From Desulfobulbaceae bacterium UBA2273 (GTDB lineage Bacteria; Desulfobacterota; Desulfobulbia; Desulfobulbales; Desulfurivibrionaceae): 64,000 nucleotides of DNA. Below are positions 54,701 to 64,000 of the stretch, piece after piece. The stretch is from positions 1 through 64,000 of the forward strand of contig DDWZ01000027.1 in assembly GCA_002347095.1 (NCBI GenBank), given 5' to 3'. The notes under the pieces are model-generated. The model was not told where the DNA came from. It ran no database searches and saw nothing but the letters and a program-made list of their open reading frames with translations. How positions within the stretch are numbered: the stretch's first letter is position 1; every line of letters begins with the position of its first letter. The translations under genes and the position numbers were made by a program.

Positions 54701-55078
54701 TGTGGGGAACATACCACGAGCTAGAAGACGGAAGAGAAGTCGAGCGGTTCATCCCCACGGGTGTGGGGAACATTTTCTCCCGGTTTCGGCCTGATATTAC
54801 GCTGCCGGTTCATCCCCACGGGTGTGGGGAACATGCGTTTCAGCTTCTCGGAATAAAGAATGTGAACGGTTCATCCCCACGGGTGTGGGGAACATTCAAC
54901 TGAATACGCCACAGCCGCGTACTACACCGGTTCATCCCCACGGGTGTGGGGAACATCGGTAGCCCCTTTCTCAAGGATGTCGTAGTACCGGTTCATCCCC
55001 ACGGGTGTGGGGAACATGGTTGCGATAACGTCAAACTTCCCTTCCCCTACGGTTCATCCCCACGGGTGTGGGGAACAT
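48764..55078 (-). CRISPR. type I-E CRISPR array, 104 repeats and 103 spacers
   Basis: A 29-bp repeat (on the plus strand it starts CGGTTCATCC and ends GGGGAACAT) alternates with spacers of 32 bp, period 61. From the first repeat start (48764) to the last (55050) is 6286 bp, which is 103 periods plus three, so there are 104 repeats and three spacers of 33 bp (for example the one before 51755 and the one before 53464). The inner part of the repeat forms the stem typical of the E. coli-like I-E class. Transcription is on the minus strand, as the cas genes and leader lie at the high-coordinate end. The repeat farthest from the leader is altered at its second base. Three old-half repeats (starting 49130, 49557, 49801) begin with A instead of C. 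Confidence 0.98.
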
Positions 55079-55160
55079 ACTTCCTCTATCCCTTTGAAAA
55101 TCCGTTTAATTTTCAAAGAACAAAAAACTACCAACTTTTAGCCTGTTATTTATGATCGTT
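55079..55160 (-). promoter_or_regulatory. CRISPR leader
   Basis: An AT-rich 82-base segment between cas2 and the first (newest) repeat. Read on the minus strand it contains AGTTGGTAGTTTTTTG, similar to I-E leaders. It also holds a perfect 10-bp inverted repeat with arms CTTTGAAAAT (55092-55101) and ATTTTCAAAG (55109-55118) close to the first repeat. It should carry the array promoter and the integration signal for Cas1-Cas2. Confidence 0.8.
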
Positions 55161-56364
<1,204 letters not shown>

Positions 56365-56367
56365 GGG

Positions 56368-57204
56368 CTACCCTTTTTTCTTTCTTGTGAGCCGTTTCCG
56401 GCTTTCCGGTTCAGCCAAATAGTTTTCAGGCGTCACCACCTTTCCCCCCGTTTCCTTCTCCAGATTTTCCCGCGCCTCGCCGGCAATCCGCCCACCCTTG
56501 CGGGCTACGATTTTGTTCTTGCCAAAGCCCTGGGCATCCTGCCTGCGGGCGATCTCGGTGGTGGCGGCCTCGCCAAGCATGGAAAAAATCAGCTCCAGGT
56601 CGGTCATGTGATCGCGCAGATTCTCCCGCTCCAGCCCCTTCAGGTTCTTGTATTCCGAAGGGGTGAGGCCAAAGGCGGCCTTGGAAATTTCAGAGGTCAG
56701 GATGGCATACTCAGGTTCCCCGTTGATCCCACGATTTTTCCATTCATCGGTCAGCTCGGCCCGAACAGCGATACCGCGCATCCGCTTTTCGATCCAGGCG
56801 TCGGAATACCCCTTGGCCCGGTACAACGCCTTGGTCCGTTTGGTGGCCAGCTCCGGGTCCTCGATTTCCTGAACCCGCTCGTAACCGACCTTGGCCAGCC
56901 AGCGCTTGAATGGTTCGGCCTTAGGCGAGGGGATAGACTGGATGATACGAAAGATTCCCTCGGTGTTGGCGCAGTTCGTTGCCCGTTTTTTTCCGTCTGG
57001 GGCCACCATTTCAAGTGGGGTACAATTTGTACCCCAGTAGGACTCCAGCTCAGGATCACGCTGTCGCATCTTCTTGATGTACTGGCGAGGGTCGGCACTA
57101 TCGGTCAATGCCTCGACAACATCAGCAACCGAAAACCACCACTCGTTGTTGTGCAAGGTCCGCCGGATTTCCTTGTTCTTGAAAACAACCAGTTTGTTGT
57201 GCAT
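56368..57204 (-). CDS. BRO-N domain protein inserted in the cas operon
   Basis: A 278-residue protein. The first about 100 residues are a BRO-N domain (KNKEIRRTLHNNEWWFSVADVVEALTDSADPRQYIKKM), known from phage antirepressor-like and baculovirus proteins and expected to bind DNA. The rest is helical, with a C-terminal motif GKNKIVARKGGRIAGEARENLEKETG seen in chromosomal members of the family. It starts one base after the cas6e stop and ends three bases before cas1, so it reads as an operon member. No other phage gene is near. It is not part of a standard I-E set. Possible roles are control of the cas operon, an accessory in adaptation, or a silent passenger; none is shown. Confidence 0.88.
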   Translation of the reverse strand: MHNKLVVFKNKEIRRTLHNNEWWFSVADVVEALTDSADPRQYIKKMRQRDPELESYWGTNCTPLEMVAPDGKKRATNCANTEGIFRIIQSIPSPKAEPFKRWLAKVGYERVQEIEDPELATKRTKALYRAKGYSDAWIEKRMRGIAVRAELTDEWKNRGINGEPEYAILTSEISKAAFGLTPSEYKNLKGLERENLRDHMTDLELIFSMLGEAATTEIARRQDAQGFGKNKIVARKGGRIAGEARENLEKETGGKVVTPENYLAEPESRKRLTRKKKG

Positions 57205-57205
57205 G

Positions 57206-57814
57206 TCAACACCTCGCCAGCGATAACAGCCCGCAACCGAAGGCTTTGCCGGGGCCGATACCGCTTTGCACCAAGCTTTCCAATTCTGCCGGATCTACAA
57301 TTGACAAGAGGCCTTGGAAGCAGACCGGCTGAACTTTTCCGACTAACCTCTCGCTTGCCTTGCGGAAGTTCATGGGCGGTCGTTTTTCCACTACAATCGA
57401 TTCGATCTCTGCGACCCCGCTCAGTTTCCGGATCAGCCATGCCTGCAACTCTTCATCATGAAGCAACGGCACCCGGCACTTCTTGACTCCACCTTCGGCA
57501 TTCAGACGGCCACCTTCATCGTTGATGGTCTTGACCGGATTGGCCAGTAACTTGAACCTGAGCCGTTGCCCATGCTGCAAGGATAACGGATAAAGCTTGC
57601 TACGGAGTAACTGCGCCTCCCGGACTGTCACGACAATCGGCTCACGAATGGACTGCATTAACACTTCGGCGTTCTGCTGCCCGGAATGCTCGACGCGAAA
57701 AAGAAAATCCCTCCCCGCATCGGATGCAGACGGAAACAGTTTCCACAAAGTTCTGTGGATTTCGTACGGGTTACGGCAAGCCGCCCCGCTGATCATGACC
57801 TCACTCAGAAACAT
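57206..57814 (-). CDS. cas6e: Cas6e, crRNA-processing endonuclease
   Basis: A 202-residue Cas6e (CasE). It aligns by eye with E. coli CasE: MFLSEVMISGAACRNPYEIHRTLWKLFP at the start, RDFLFRVEH, LLANPVKTINDEGGRL, CRVPLLHDEELQAWLIRKL, and the glycine-rich end GIGPGKAFGCGLLSLA. It cuts the array transcript within each repeat and stays in Cascade. The start at 57814 follows a GGAGGT box and overlaps cas5e by 14 bases; an in-frame ATG at 57826 is possible. Confidence 0.97.
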   Translation of the reverse strand: MFLSEVMISGAACRNPYEIHRTLWKLFPSASDAGRDFLFRVEHSGQQNAEVLMQSIREPIVVTVREAQLLRSKLYPLSLQHGQRLRFKLLANPVKTINDEGGRLNAEGGVKKCRVPLLHDEELQAWLIRKLSGVAEIESIVVEKRPPMNFRKASERLVGKVQPVCFQGLLSIVDPAELESLVQSGIGPGKAFGCGLLSLARC

Positions 57815-58481
57815 TGGGACCTCCATACACATAGACGTTACGGGTGGCAAATTGGCGGGGCTGCTGGACCAACGGCACGTCACGCAGGCGAATCGTCCGC
57901 ACCGCTCCCTGCTCTTCGCTGTAGATTGTCCCGCCTACTGGTTCAACCCTCCTTAGTGCTGCCTGAACATTTTCCGCCGCAATCCGGGCCGCAAAGAGTG
58001 GCCGGGCCAGTGGACAACTTCGCCTTCCCAGGTATGGCGTAAAGATTGGGGCCTTGACTGCCGGTTCGAGTTCATCAATTTTGATGGTTGCCGACAGCGT
58101 ACTCCAGATCGCGACGGTGTAGGCAGCATCAAAGAGGTATTCCCGCCAGGTCTGAATCGTTTCATGGCTCTTCAACCCGGAGTAATCCACCCGCGCATCT
58201 TGCACCGTGTGATAATCAGTGACCTTGATCATCGGCAATGGGGTCTTGCTCCCGTTGCGTTTCACCAGGAATCGCTCTTCCTTGAGCACGGCAAAACAAA
58301 CGCTGTCAGCCAATTGCTGAAGCCGCTGCCTGTTGTCACGGCGAATACCGAGACAGGCCCCAAGCAGGCCAAGAAGAGCGCTTCGGGTTGGGAAGTTACC
58401 GGATGGGCGTTTCCCCTCGAAGGTATGTTCACCCCACGACTGTATTGGACCCTGCAATTTGAGGATGAGATATTCTCTCAT
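57801..58481 (-). CDS. cas5e: Cas5e, Cascade subunit
   Basis: A 226-residue Cas5 of the I-E class (CasD). The opening EYLILKLQGPIQSWGEHTFEGKRPSGNFPTRSALLGLLGACLGI is diagnostic. It binds the 5' handle of the crRNA in Cascade. It follows cas7e by two bases and overlaps cas6e. Nothing unusual in length or motifs. Confidence 0.97.
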   Translation of the reverse strand: MREYLILKLQGPIQSWGEHTFEGKRPSGNFPTRSALLGLLGACLGIRRDNRQRLQQLADSVCFAVLKEERFLVKRNGSKTPLPMIKVTDYHTVQDARVDYSGLKSHETIQTWREYLFDAAYTVAIWSTLSATIKIDELEPAVKAPIFTPYLGRRSCPLARPLFAARIAAENVQAALRRVEPVGGTIYSEEQGAVRTIRLRDVPLVQQPRQFATRNVYVYGGPNVSE

Positions 58482-58483
58482 GT

Positions 58484-59728
58484 CTATCCCTCACCGTTGG
58501 AACGTACCCATGTCTTAAGCTCCTCAAGGGTTTTCTTGGGAAGAATATCCGAAGGGACTTCTGCCTGACCAAGGAGAAATTCGCCGCATCGCTCGGTTAA
58601 CCCATAGCCGCTGTGGACTTGTTGCCAATAAGTATGAAGTGCATTGATTGACGGCTCCTTAAACCCGCTGCCGTTGTAACTCCGAATTGATTTTTCAAAG
58701 GCATTGGCCAACGACACCGGAATATCGGAGAAAGAAACCATGGCAAGATCAGCCAAGTTATGCGCGGCAAAGGTCTGCTGCTTGGCAGAGGGGACCACTG
58801 TCGCCAGCATGTGGAGCAGGTGGACGGCTATCTCCAGCGCCCGTTCGCGGCTTGCTTTGGTTTCCGGCGATTTCATGTCCGGGAGCAAGCCAAGGTTCAC
58901 CTGCAACTGTCGGAGATTCAAGCTGGCATAACGGTAAAAGACTCCACTGGAAAACTCCTGAGTGTCGAGATGACCGGAACCCAACTCCTGAAGATCATCC
59001 ACGGCAGTGAACCAGTCGATATCCGAATCAACGCTATGGGTAGTCAATACATGGGCAACGGCAAGAGAGCCGTCAATAGTTGACATCAAGCCAGCCGTGG
59101 CCATGCGCCCGGACAATGCTACATCTACGGCTGACCCAATCGCCTTCAGCAAAGCTTCACGATTGGTTTCGAGCTGCTTATCGATTTTTTTCCCGAAAGC
59201 AGCATCAATAAAATTTTCAAGAGGTTTTTTCTTTTTCCCCTTCTGTTTCTCGAACACCTGCTTTGCCTTCTCCTCTTCCTCGGAGGACAATCCTACATCC
59301 CTGACCTCCTTGACAATTTGGCAGATAACCTTGAACTCATCCGTTATCCAAGGGGCCACGGCAATTTTCTTGACTGTGCCCTTTTCGCTGTCGCCTTCTT
59401 CCTGAATATCATCATCTTCGTCTTCGCTTGATTTCGTTTTTGCAAATCGCTCAAGTGCTTCCTTGATGGTCTCCTCCTTGAACTCATCTCCGAGCTGTTC
59501 CAAAAATTCATCTTTCAGCAGTTCAAGATCTCGGCTACGAATGCTCGCCTCTCCGAGATGCTGCCGATAGTATTCGCTCTTGCGGATGGCACGTTTGAGG
59601 CTCTGGCTAGAGATGCGGACCCGGCGCTCGCCGCCGAAAACGGCTGATTTCTGCATGTTCATGTCGTCCCGATTGAGACAGGAAGGGCTGTGGGAGATGA
59701 GGATGTGGAAATTGATGAAATTTTTCAT
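58484..59728 (-). CDS. cas7e: Cas7e, Cascade backbone subunit with acidic insertion
   Basis: A 414-residue Cas7 (CasC). E. coli CasC has 363. Matching segments are NFINFHILISHSPSCLNRDDMNMQKSAVFGGERRVRISSQSLKRAIR and DIDWFTAVDDLQELGSGHLDTQEFSSGVFYRYASLN. The extra length comes mostly from a segment at residues about 75-125 that is strongly acidic (SSEDEDDDIQEEGDSEKG), in the thumb/finger region. Six copies of this subunit coat the crRNA. The insertion could be a surface loop with no effect. Confidence 0.95.
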   Translation of the reverse strand: MKNFINFHILISHSPSCLNRDDMNMQKSAVFGGERRVRISSQSLKRAIRKSEYYRQHLGEASIRSRDLELLKDEFLEQLGDEFKEETIKEALERFAKTKSSEDEDDDIQEEGDSEKGTVKKIAVAPWITDEFKVICQIVKEVRDVGLSSEEEEKAKQVFEKQKGKKKKPLENFIDAAFGKKIDKQLETNREALLKAIGSAVDVALSGRMATAGLMSTIDGSLAVAHVLTTHSVDSDIDWFTAVDDLQELGSGHLDTQEFSSGVFYRYASLNLRQLQVNLGLLPDMKSPETKASRERALEIAVHLLHMLATVVPSAKQQTFAAHNLADLAMVSFSDIPVSLANAFEKSIRSYNGSGFKEPSINALHTYWQQVHSGYGLTERCGEFLLGQAEVPSDILPKKTLEELKTWVRSNGEG

Positions 59729-59752
59729 ACGGGTGTGCTCCTTTATATGTTT

Positions 59753-60217
59753 TCAATCTGTCGGGTTGTTTAGGAAATACTGCTCAAGCAGGTCGCGCTT
59801 GCTCCGGTCATTCCAGTACCAGAGCGTCTCCGCTGCCTTCGGCCAGTTGACAATCGGCTCTACCATTTTGAGAATCCTGCGGAATTGCACCATGTCATTG
59901 GGCGCGTTGCTGCGAATCACTTGAAAAAGGCGTTTCTCGCTCACCGCTGCCTGGCCACCGCCACGCTTTTTTGCCAGAACAGCGCCGAGGGAAATTAGCT
60001 GATCGGTATGGCCTTTGATGCAAGGAAGACAAAAAATTAACCGTTGAACGGCTTCCTTTTCCCACTCCTTACTGCCCATACCGCTGAAGAGCCGGTAGAA
60101 AGCCGGAATCTCCAGTAATTCAGCAGGGCTGTTCACCCGCCGCAACTCGGCTCGTGGGCCGGGCGCCAACTGTTTCCATTTCTGATACAGTCTCATGAAA
60201 TCATCCGTTCGTTCCAT
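59753..60217 (-). CDS. cse2: Cse2, Cascade small subunit
   Basis: A 154-residue Cse2 (CasB) protein, basic and helical, from about DDFMRLYQKWKQLAPGPRAELRRVNSPAELLEIPAFYRLF to the end, as in the family. Two copies line Cascade and hold the displaced DNA strand. The ATG at 60217 has GGAGGAG five bases upstream, inside the end of cas8e; a GTG at 60223 is the other candidate. Confidence 0.93.
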   Translation of the reverse strand: MERTDDFMRLYQKWKQLAPGPRAELRRVNSPAELLEIPAFYRLFSGMGSKEWEKEAVQRLIFCLPCIKGHTDQLISLGAVLAKKRGGGQAAVSEKRLFQVIRSNAPNDMVQFRRILKMVEPIVNWPKAAETLWYWNDRSKRDLLEQYFLNNPTD

Positions 60218-60219
60218 TG

Positions 60220-61734
60220 TCACTCCTCCCCATCCTGTTGCGGTTTAAGTGCTTTCAGGTGTTTTCGTAACGTATTGCGTGAAATTGCCATGGTTCTAAC
60301 CAACTCCGGATCGTTCAAGTAAGGACGGACCGAATTCTCGAAAAGTTCAATATCGAGCAACCGCAGCCTCTCTCCCATTGCCAACAGCACCGGCGCCGGG
60401 TTGGCAAAATCGATACTCGCTAAGCTATCGAGCACGGTATCTTCAGTACGGCGGTAAAATTGTTCTTTTGCCACCTCATGCACTGATACCCCCGCGCCCT
60501 TAACTTTTGACCCCTTGGCATCTTTAAATCCATTGGAGAATACGAACAACGCCTTGTTCAGTGCATCGCGGTAACCGATAGCCAACCCAACAAGTTCATG
60601 TACAACACCGGTCTTGCTGCTCCAGCCGTCATTGAGAAATATTATTTCGTGGCGGCGCTCAATGATTGACGCTTGGTTGTTTCGATAACCACCGATGTTC
60701 AACCTGAGGCTCTTTATGACTCCCTGAGCTTGCCGAACAACGGCGGAGGGCTCCTGTCCTTCATTCCTGCCATCAATCTGACGTTGAACGACAAAACGGC
60801 TCAACTGCGTCCAGGCCGGGGCCGTAGTGGTGAAAGAGACGAATTTTTCTTCACGCACCCCATTCTTGACTTTGGCTATCCTCGCCCCGTGAGGATGTGG
60901 CCAAAGATCAGTTATTGTGTAGTTGAATTTGGCCTTGTTAAACCGATCACACAATCTCTTCGCGACAAAGCCACAGCAACTGCAGGATTGCTCACCATCG
61001 GAAGCAAGAAGTTCTATATGCGCCGGCTGCCAAAAAAGTCCCCGCAGCAAGCCGATTTTCTGGGCAGGTACAACTTCTCCAGCCTTGAGAGGTTCGATCC
61101 AGCTTGGCCGCTGTTTCTTAGTTTCCTGATGCCAAGGGAAGTTTTCAATTATCTTGTCTTCACTGAGAACATTGAGCCAGAGCGTTTGTCGGAGATGTTC
61201 CCCTTGTACCAACGTTGTGACCGGAGCACCCCCACGCAGACTCCCTTTGAACCCCCCGCCAAAACTGGGTGCATTACTAGCTTGGTTAAACAATGCAATA
61301 GCCGCGCATCCTTCACAGAGACATGCGGCAAGCCCAGGCTCATTGACGAAGCAACTGTTGGTCGCTCCGGTCACCCCAGCCAGCAGCTTGTCCATGGGGG
61401 TAAATTCCTTGGCTTTAACTCCCCGCACCTGCATGAACGGGTAGTCTGGATGGTCGAGCCGGAACCAGTCCTGAAAGGGCGCACATCCGGAATCAAATAC
61501 CTCTGGTGACATGGGTGAAACTATCCGCTGCTTCAGCTCCCCAACATCTTTTGGGGTAAAAATTACCTGGGCCATACAGACGAGCATCTGCAAGGCCGCA
61601 AGCTCCATGTCGTCACGCGGCAGGCACAATTCCCAGTGGCCATCCTCGCACAGCAGCCGACTCAGCGTTATCTTCTCCGGTCGCCCTGCTGGCAGGAGGC
61701 GGACAGGTATCCAAGGTTCCGTCAACAGGTTCAT
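60220..61734 (-). CDS. cas8e: Cas8e, Cascade large subunit
   Basis: A 504-residue Cse1 (CasA), normal length. The start MNLLTEPWIPVRL... is the I-E hallmark, followed by the region for PAM recognition (GGGFKGSLRGGAPVTTLVQGEHLRQTLWLNVL). It recognises the PAM and recruits Cas3. Its start overlaps the cas3 stop by four bases. No defects seen. Confidence 0.96.
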   Translation of the reverse strand: MNLLTEPWIPVRLLPAGRPEKITLSRLLCEDGHWELCLPRDDMELAALQMLVCMAQVIFTPKDVGELKQRIVSPMSPEVFDSGCAPFQDWFRLDHPDYPFMQVRGVKAKEFTPMDKLLAGVTGATNSCFVNEPGLAACLCEGCAAIALFNQASNAPSFGGGFKGSLRGGAPVTTLVQGEHLRQTLWLNVLSEDKIIENFPWHQETKKQRPSWIEPLKAGEVVPAQKIGLLRGLFWQPAHIELLASDGEQSCSCCGFVAKRLCDRFNKAKFNYTITDLWPHPHGARIAKVKNGVREEKFVSFTTTAPAWTQLSRFVVQRQIDGRNEGQEPSAVVRQAQGVIKSLRLNIGGYRNNQASIIERRHEIIFLNDGWSSKTGVVHELVGLAIGYRDALNKALFVFSNGFKDAKGSKVKGAGVSVHEVAKEQFYRRTEDTVLDSLASIDFANPAPVLLAMGERLRLLDIELFENSVRPYLNDPELVRTMAISRNTLRKHLKALKPQQDGEE

Positions 61735-64000
61735 TTCATCCTCTCCAGTCCGGTATCTTGCCGATACCGAAGAATCTTGTTTTTCCCCTCCATAACATAA
61801 CCCTCCTCCTGTTTATGCATTTCCAGCCAATAGCGGCCTTCGTCATCCTTCTCCGTCAGTTCCCGCAACCAATAGCCCCAGCGAGCAGGGACATTGATGC
61901 TGTTCATGGCCAACGCTTCAGCCCGGTGAAAATCATCCAGAACAGCTACCACTTCACCGTCGAGCAGCTGCCGCCCCTGATGGGAATCGACAAACGGAAT
62001 CACCGTCAGTCCCATCTCGCCCTCACGGGTAAGAGCAGTCACTGCCTCGTCGGTATCGGCAAAGGGATTCATCGCTGAATCGATTTGCTGTCTCGCCTTG
62101 CACCGTGAGACAAAGAGTTCGTCACAGAACATCCCATGAGCGTTCGTTATTGATTTCGGCTCATCCGGCCACGACTCTTCCTGATAGACCGCCTCGATCC
62201 ACTCCCGATAGGCCACGGGGAAAACAATTTTCTCCTCAGGAGCAGCGGCAAGTCTTTGCTCCGTGCGCCAAAGCACACGGGTGTTTCCGTAGATCTTCCC
62301 GGTATAACCGTAGTCCCCATCCAAGGACAGCAGGACTGTGCAAAACGGTTCTGTAAAACCCTTCGGGCGAGTATCGCGTCTATGGCGGTGCAGCCTTCCC
62401 AACCGCTGAAAGAGTAAATCTACCGGACAAAGCTGAGTAACGATCCAGTCAAAATCGACATCGAGCGACTGCTCGACCACCTGCGTTGCCACCAGTATCC
62501 TTCCTATATCGCGATTACCCAGGGGGCCAAAAAGATTGATGATCTTTCCTTCAATGGTCTGCCGATCCTTAAAACGAAACCGGGAGTGAAAGAGATCAAC
62601 CGGGGCCGTTGTCGTTGCACGCAAAAGGCTGGCGACCCGCTGCGCGTCATTGACCAGATTGCAGATGACCGCCACCTGCGCCCCTCCATCTGCCGCCATG
62701 GCGATGCGCTGAAGGAGAGAATCGTCCAGCTCCAATTTGCTGGCCCGCAGACATTCAATCCCCACCTCGTTGCTCGCTTGTTGCTCATCTTTTCTGAGCG
62801 AAAAACATATCGGTTCAGCCGCGCCGACCCAGGTGATCAGTGGGTAGGGTGTGGCTTTGTTACCGTTGCCCCCACAGCCAGGCTGCCATACTTCACAAAG
62901 TTGTTGTTTCTGGGCGGCTGGCAGAGTTGCCGACAAAAGTATGGCCGAGGCCCCAGCGCCACACTGCTGCCGCAACACCTCTTCGAGCAGGCCGTACATG
63001 TAAGCATCGTAGGCATGAACCTCATCAACAATCAAAACACTGCGGCCAACACCGAAACTCCGCACAAAGCGGTGTTTGACCGGCAACACGGAGATGAGCA
63101 CCTGATCGATAGTGCAAACGCCGATCTGGCCGAAGAAGATCCGCTTGCGACTTTCCGCCAGCCATGAACTGCATTGCACCCAGCCGTCTGGCTCGCTGGT
63201 ATCAGCCAGCCCCTTATATTTGAGTTGCGAGAAGTCCTTGTTGAAGCGAGCCGAGCCGTGGGCCAACAGCAGGTTTGGCGACTCATCAAAAAGTTTGCCC
63301 GCCAGTTTTTCCAAGCGCCCCAACATAGCATTCGCGGTGGCTTGAGTCGGCAAGGCAAATATTAGGGAATCAGCCAACCCGGTCGCCAGCAAACGCCAGG
63401 CATACGCAAGAGCAGCCTCGGTCTTGCCGGAACCGGTTGGTGCCTCAATAACGGTCAGGCCGGGTTCAAGCGGCAATTCGTTAATTCTGGCTTGCAAAGG
63501 ACGCGGGTTGACCGAGGCCGGAAGTAAAGATCTTACCCCGTCGTAACTCCTGGCTGCTCCCTCAATACCCGATTGTTTAAAGACACGACGGGCATCCTGC
63601 GTAAACTTTCGCTCGAAATATTCCTTCAGCGGTTCCGGGATTTGCTGGAAGGTAAAATTGATTTCATCACACCGTGAGGCAAGCCAGTCAGCCACGGAAC
63701 ATAATCCGGCCATCATTGGTGATAAAACAGGAGGGAAGTCATTGATCGAGAGCGCTACCGGTTGGAGGTAGAGTTTTTCAAGCGCCGTCAACCAATCACG
63801 GCGTGCTATTCGATCAACCTCGGCAAATCGACTATCGCAAATTGACGGCAACGCAGCATCGGCAACATATTCCGCCTTTTTTATATGCCCGTGGTGACCG
63901 GCTACTGCCTCGATCCAAGATTTGCACGTCAGCCATTGCGAAGGCTCACACTCATCTATGAAAAGGGTATTTGGGGGTTTATCGCAGCCTGAGATTGCAA
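61731..64000 (-). CDS. cas3: Cas3 nuclease-helicase, cut at the window edge
   Basis: The reading frame is open from the window end to the stop at 61731, giving about 756 visible residues. The first residues seen are the end of the N-terminal HD-nuclease domain, including the motif WIEAVAGHHGHIKKAEYVAD (63845-63920 region), so the gene really begins beyond 64000; a TTG at 63851 is not the start. The helicase part has Walker A EAPTGSGKTEAAL, the DEVHAYD box (LIVDEVHA), the ILLSATLP motif and the C-terminal helicase motif around QVVEQSLDVDFD. Cas3 is recruited by Cascade and degrades the target DNA. It is the first gene of the eight-cas-gene minus-strand operon seen here. Confidence 0.96.
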   Translation of the reverse strand, partial: AISGCDKPPNTLFIDECEPSQWLTCKSWIEAVAGHHGHIKKAEYVADAALPSICDSRFAEVDRIARRDWLTALEKLYLQPVALSINDFPPVLSPMMAGLCSVADWLASRCDEINFTFQQIPEPLKEYFERKFTQDARRVFKQSGIEGAARSYDGVRSLLPASVNPRPLQARINELPLEPGLTVIEAPTGSGKTEAALAYAWRLLATGLADSLIFALPTQATANAMLGRLEKLAGKLFDESPNLLLAHGSARFNKDFSQLKYKGLADTSEPDGWVQCSSWLAESRKRIFFGQIGVCTIDQVLISVLPVKHRFVRSFGVGRSVLIVDEVHAYDAYMYGLLEEVLRQQCGAGASAILLSATLPAAQKQQLCEVWQPGCGGNGNKATPYPLITWVGAAEPICFSLRKDEQQASNEVGIECLRASKLELDDSLLQRIAMAADGGAQVAVICNLVNDAQRVASLLRATTTAPVDLFHSRFRFKDRQTIEGKIINLFGPLGNRDIGRILVATQVVEQSLDVDFDWIVTQLCPVDLLFQRLGRLHRHRRDTRPKGFTEPFCTVLLSLDGDYGYTGKIYGNTRVLWRTEQRLAAAPEEKIVFPVAYREWIEAVYQEESWPDEPKSITNAHGMFCDELFVSRCKARQQIDSAMNPFADTDEAVTALTREGEMGLTVIPFVDSHQGRQLLDGEVVAVLDDFHRAEALAMNSINVPARWGYWLRELTEKDDEGRYWLEMHKQEEGYVMEGKNKILRYRQDTGLERMK

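Noticed and set aside
48902-55155. Many plus-strand open frames rich in HPHGCGEH, SSPRVWGT and RFIPTGVGN
   Set aside because: They are translations of the CRISPR repeat in different frames, with a repeat every 61 bases; not genes.
56368-57204. BRO-N gene as a sign of a prophage
   Set aside because: No integrase, capsid, tail or repressor genes lie nearby, and it is fitted between cas genes with gaps of one and three bases.
63851-63853. TTG as start codon of cas3
   Set aside because: The frame stays open to the window edge, and the upstream part encodes the conserved end of the HD domain (AVAGHHG), so the true start is outside.

Overview
The window looks like a chromosomal piece of a strictly anaerobic, GC-rich deltaproteobacterium of the sulfate- or sulfur-metabolising kind (Desulfobulbales-like; a guess from gene content, no 16S gene is present). 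Pointers are an HdrA-MvhD-formate dehydrogenase electron-transfer operon with a selenocysteine tRNA inside it, a double-cubane-cluster reductase with its activase, multihaem cytochromes c, a HesB-like protein, DUF6178, and a sigma54 two-component system.

Layout. 1-2.4 kb: an AT-richer segment with a small Cys-containing protein next to a radical SAM/SPASM enzyme, which looks like a peptide-modification locus, plus a small membrane protein. 2.4-10 kb: an MliC-like lipoprotein, a YihY/BrkB membrane protein, a DUF6178 protein, a BrnT/BrnA toxin-antitoxin pair, and a four-gene Mla/Pqi-type lipid transporter on the minus strand. 10-16.7 kb: a nine-haem cytochrome c divergent from a histidine kinase/NtrC-type regulator pair, with palindromes and a candidate sigma54 promoter between them, followed by a five-haem lipoprotein cytochrome. 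16.8-24.7 kb: a tightly packed seven-gene operon (U32 protein, NAD-dependent reductase, SCP2 carrier, class III aminotransferase, RND-type exporter, adenylate-forming enzyme, alpha/beta hydrolase) that I read as an uncharacterised lipid or lipid-amine pathway. 25-31 kb: an unusual long CheZ, a PilZ protein, an isochorismatase-like hydrolase, asnS, a methyltransferase and a cold-shock protein. 31.4-42.7 kb: hdrA, selC, mvhD, a giant formate dehydrogenase fusion, a HesB-like protein, a 41-residue Cys-rich membrane peptide, the double-cubane reductase and its activase, and a RelE-like protein. 42.9-48.2 kb: MarC family protein, tandem universal stress protein, a P-type ATPase with Na,K-ATPase-like motifs, and an HDOD protein.

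48.7-64 kb is a complete-looking type I-E CRISPR-Cas locus read on the minus strand: cas3 (cut by the window edge), cas8e, cse2, cas7e, cas5e, cas6e, an extra BRO-N gene, cas1, cas2, an AT-rich leader, and an array of 104 repeats. The inserted BRO-N gene sits 1 bp after cas6e and 3 bp before cas1, so it appears to be part of the operon.

The least explained parts are the RiPP-like locus at the left edge, the U32/SCP2/aminotransferase operon, and the BRO-N gene inside the cas operon. A structured dispersed repeat occurs three times (near 4.0, 24.8 and 30.9 kb).
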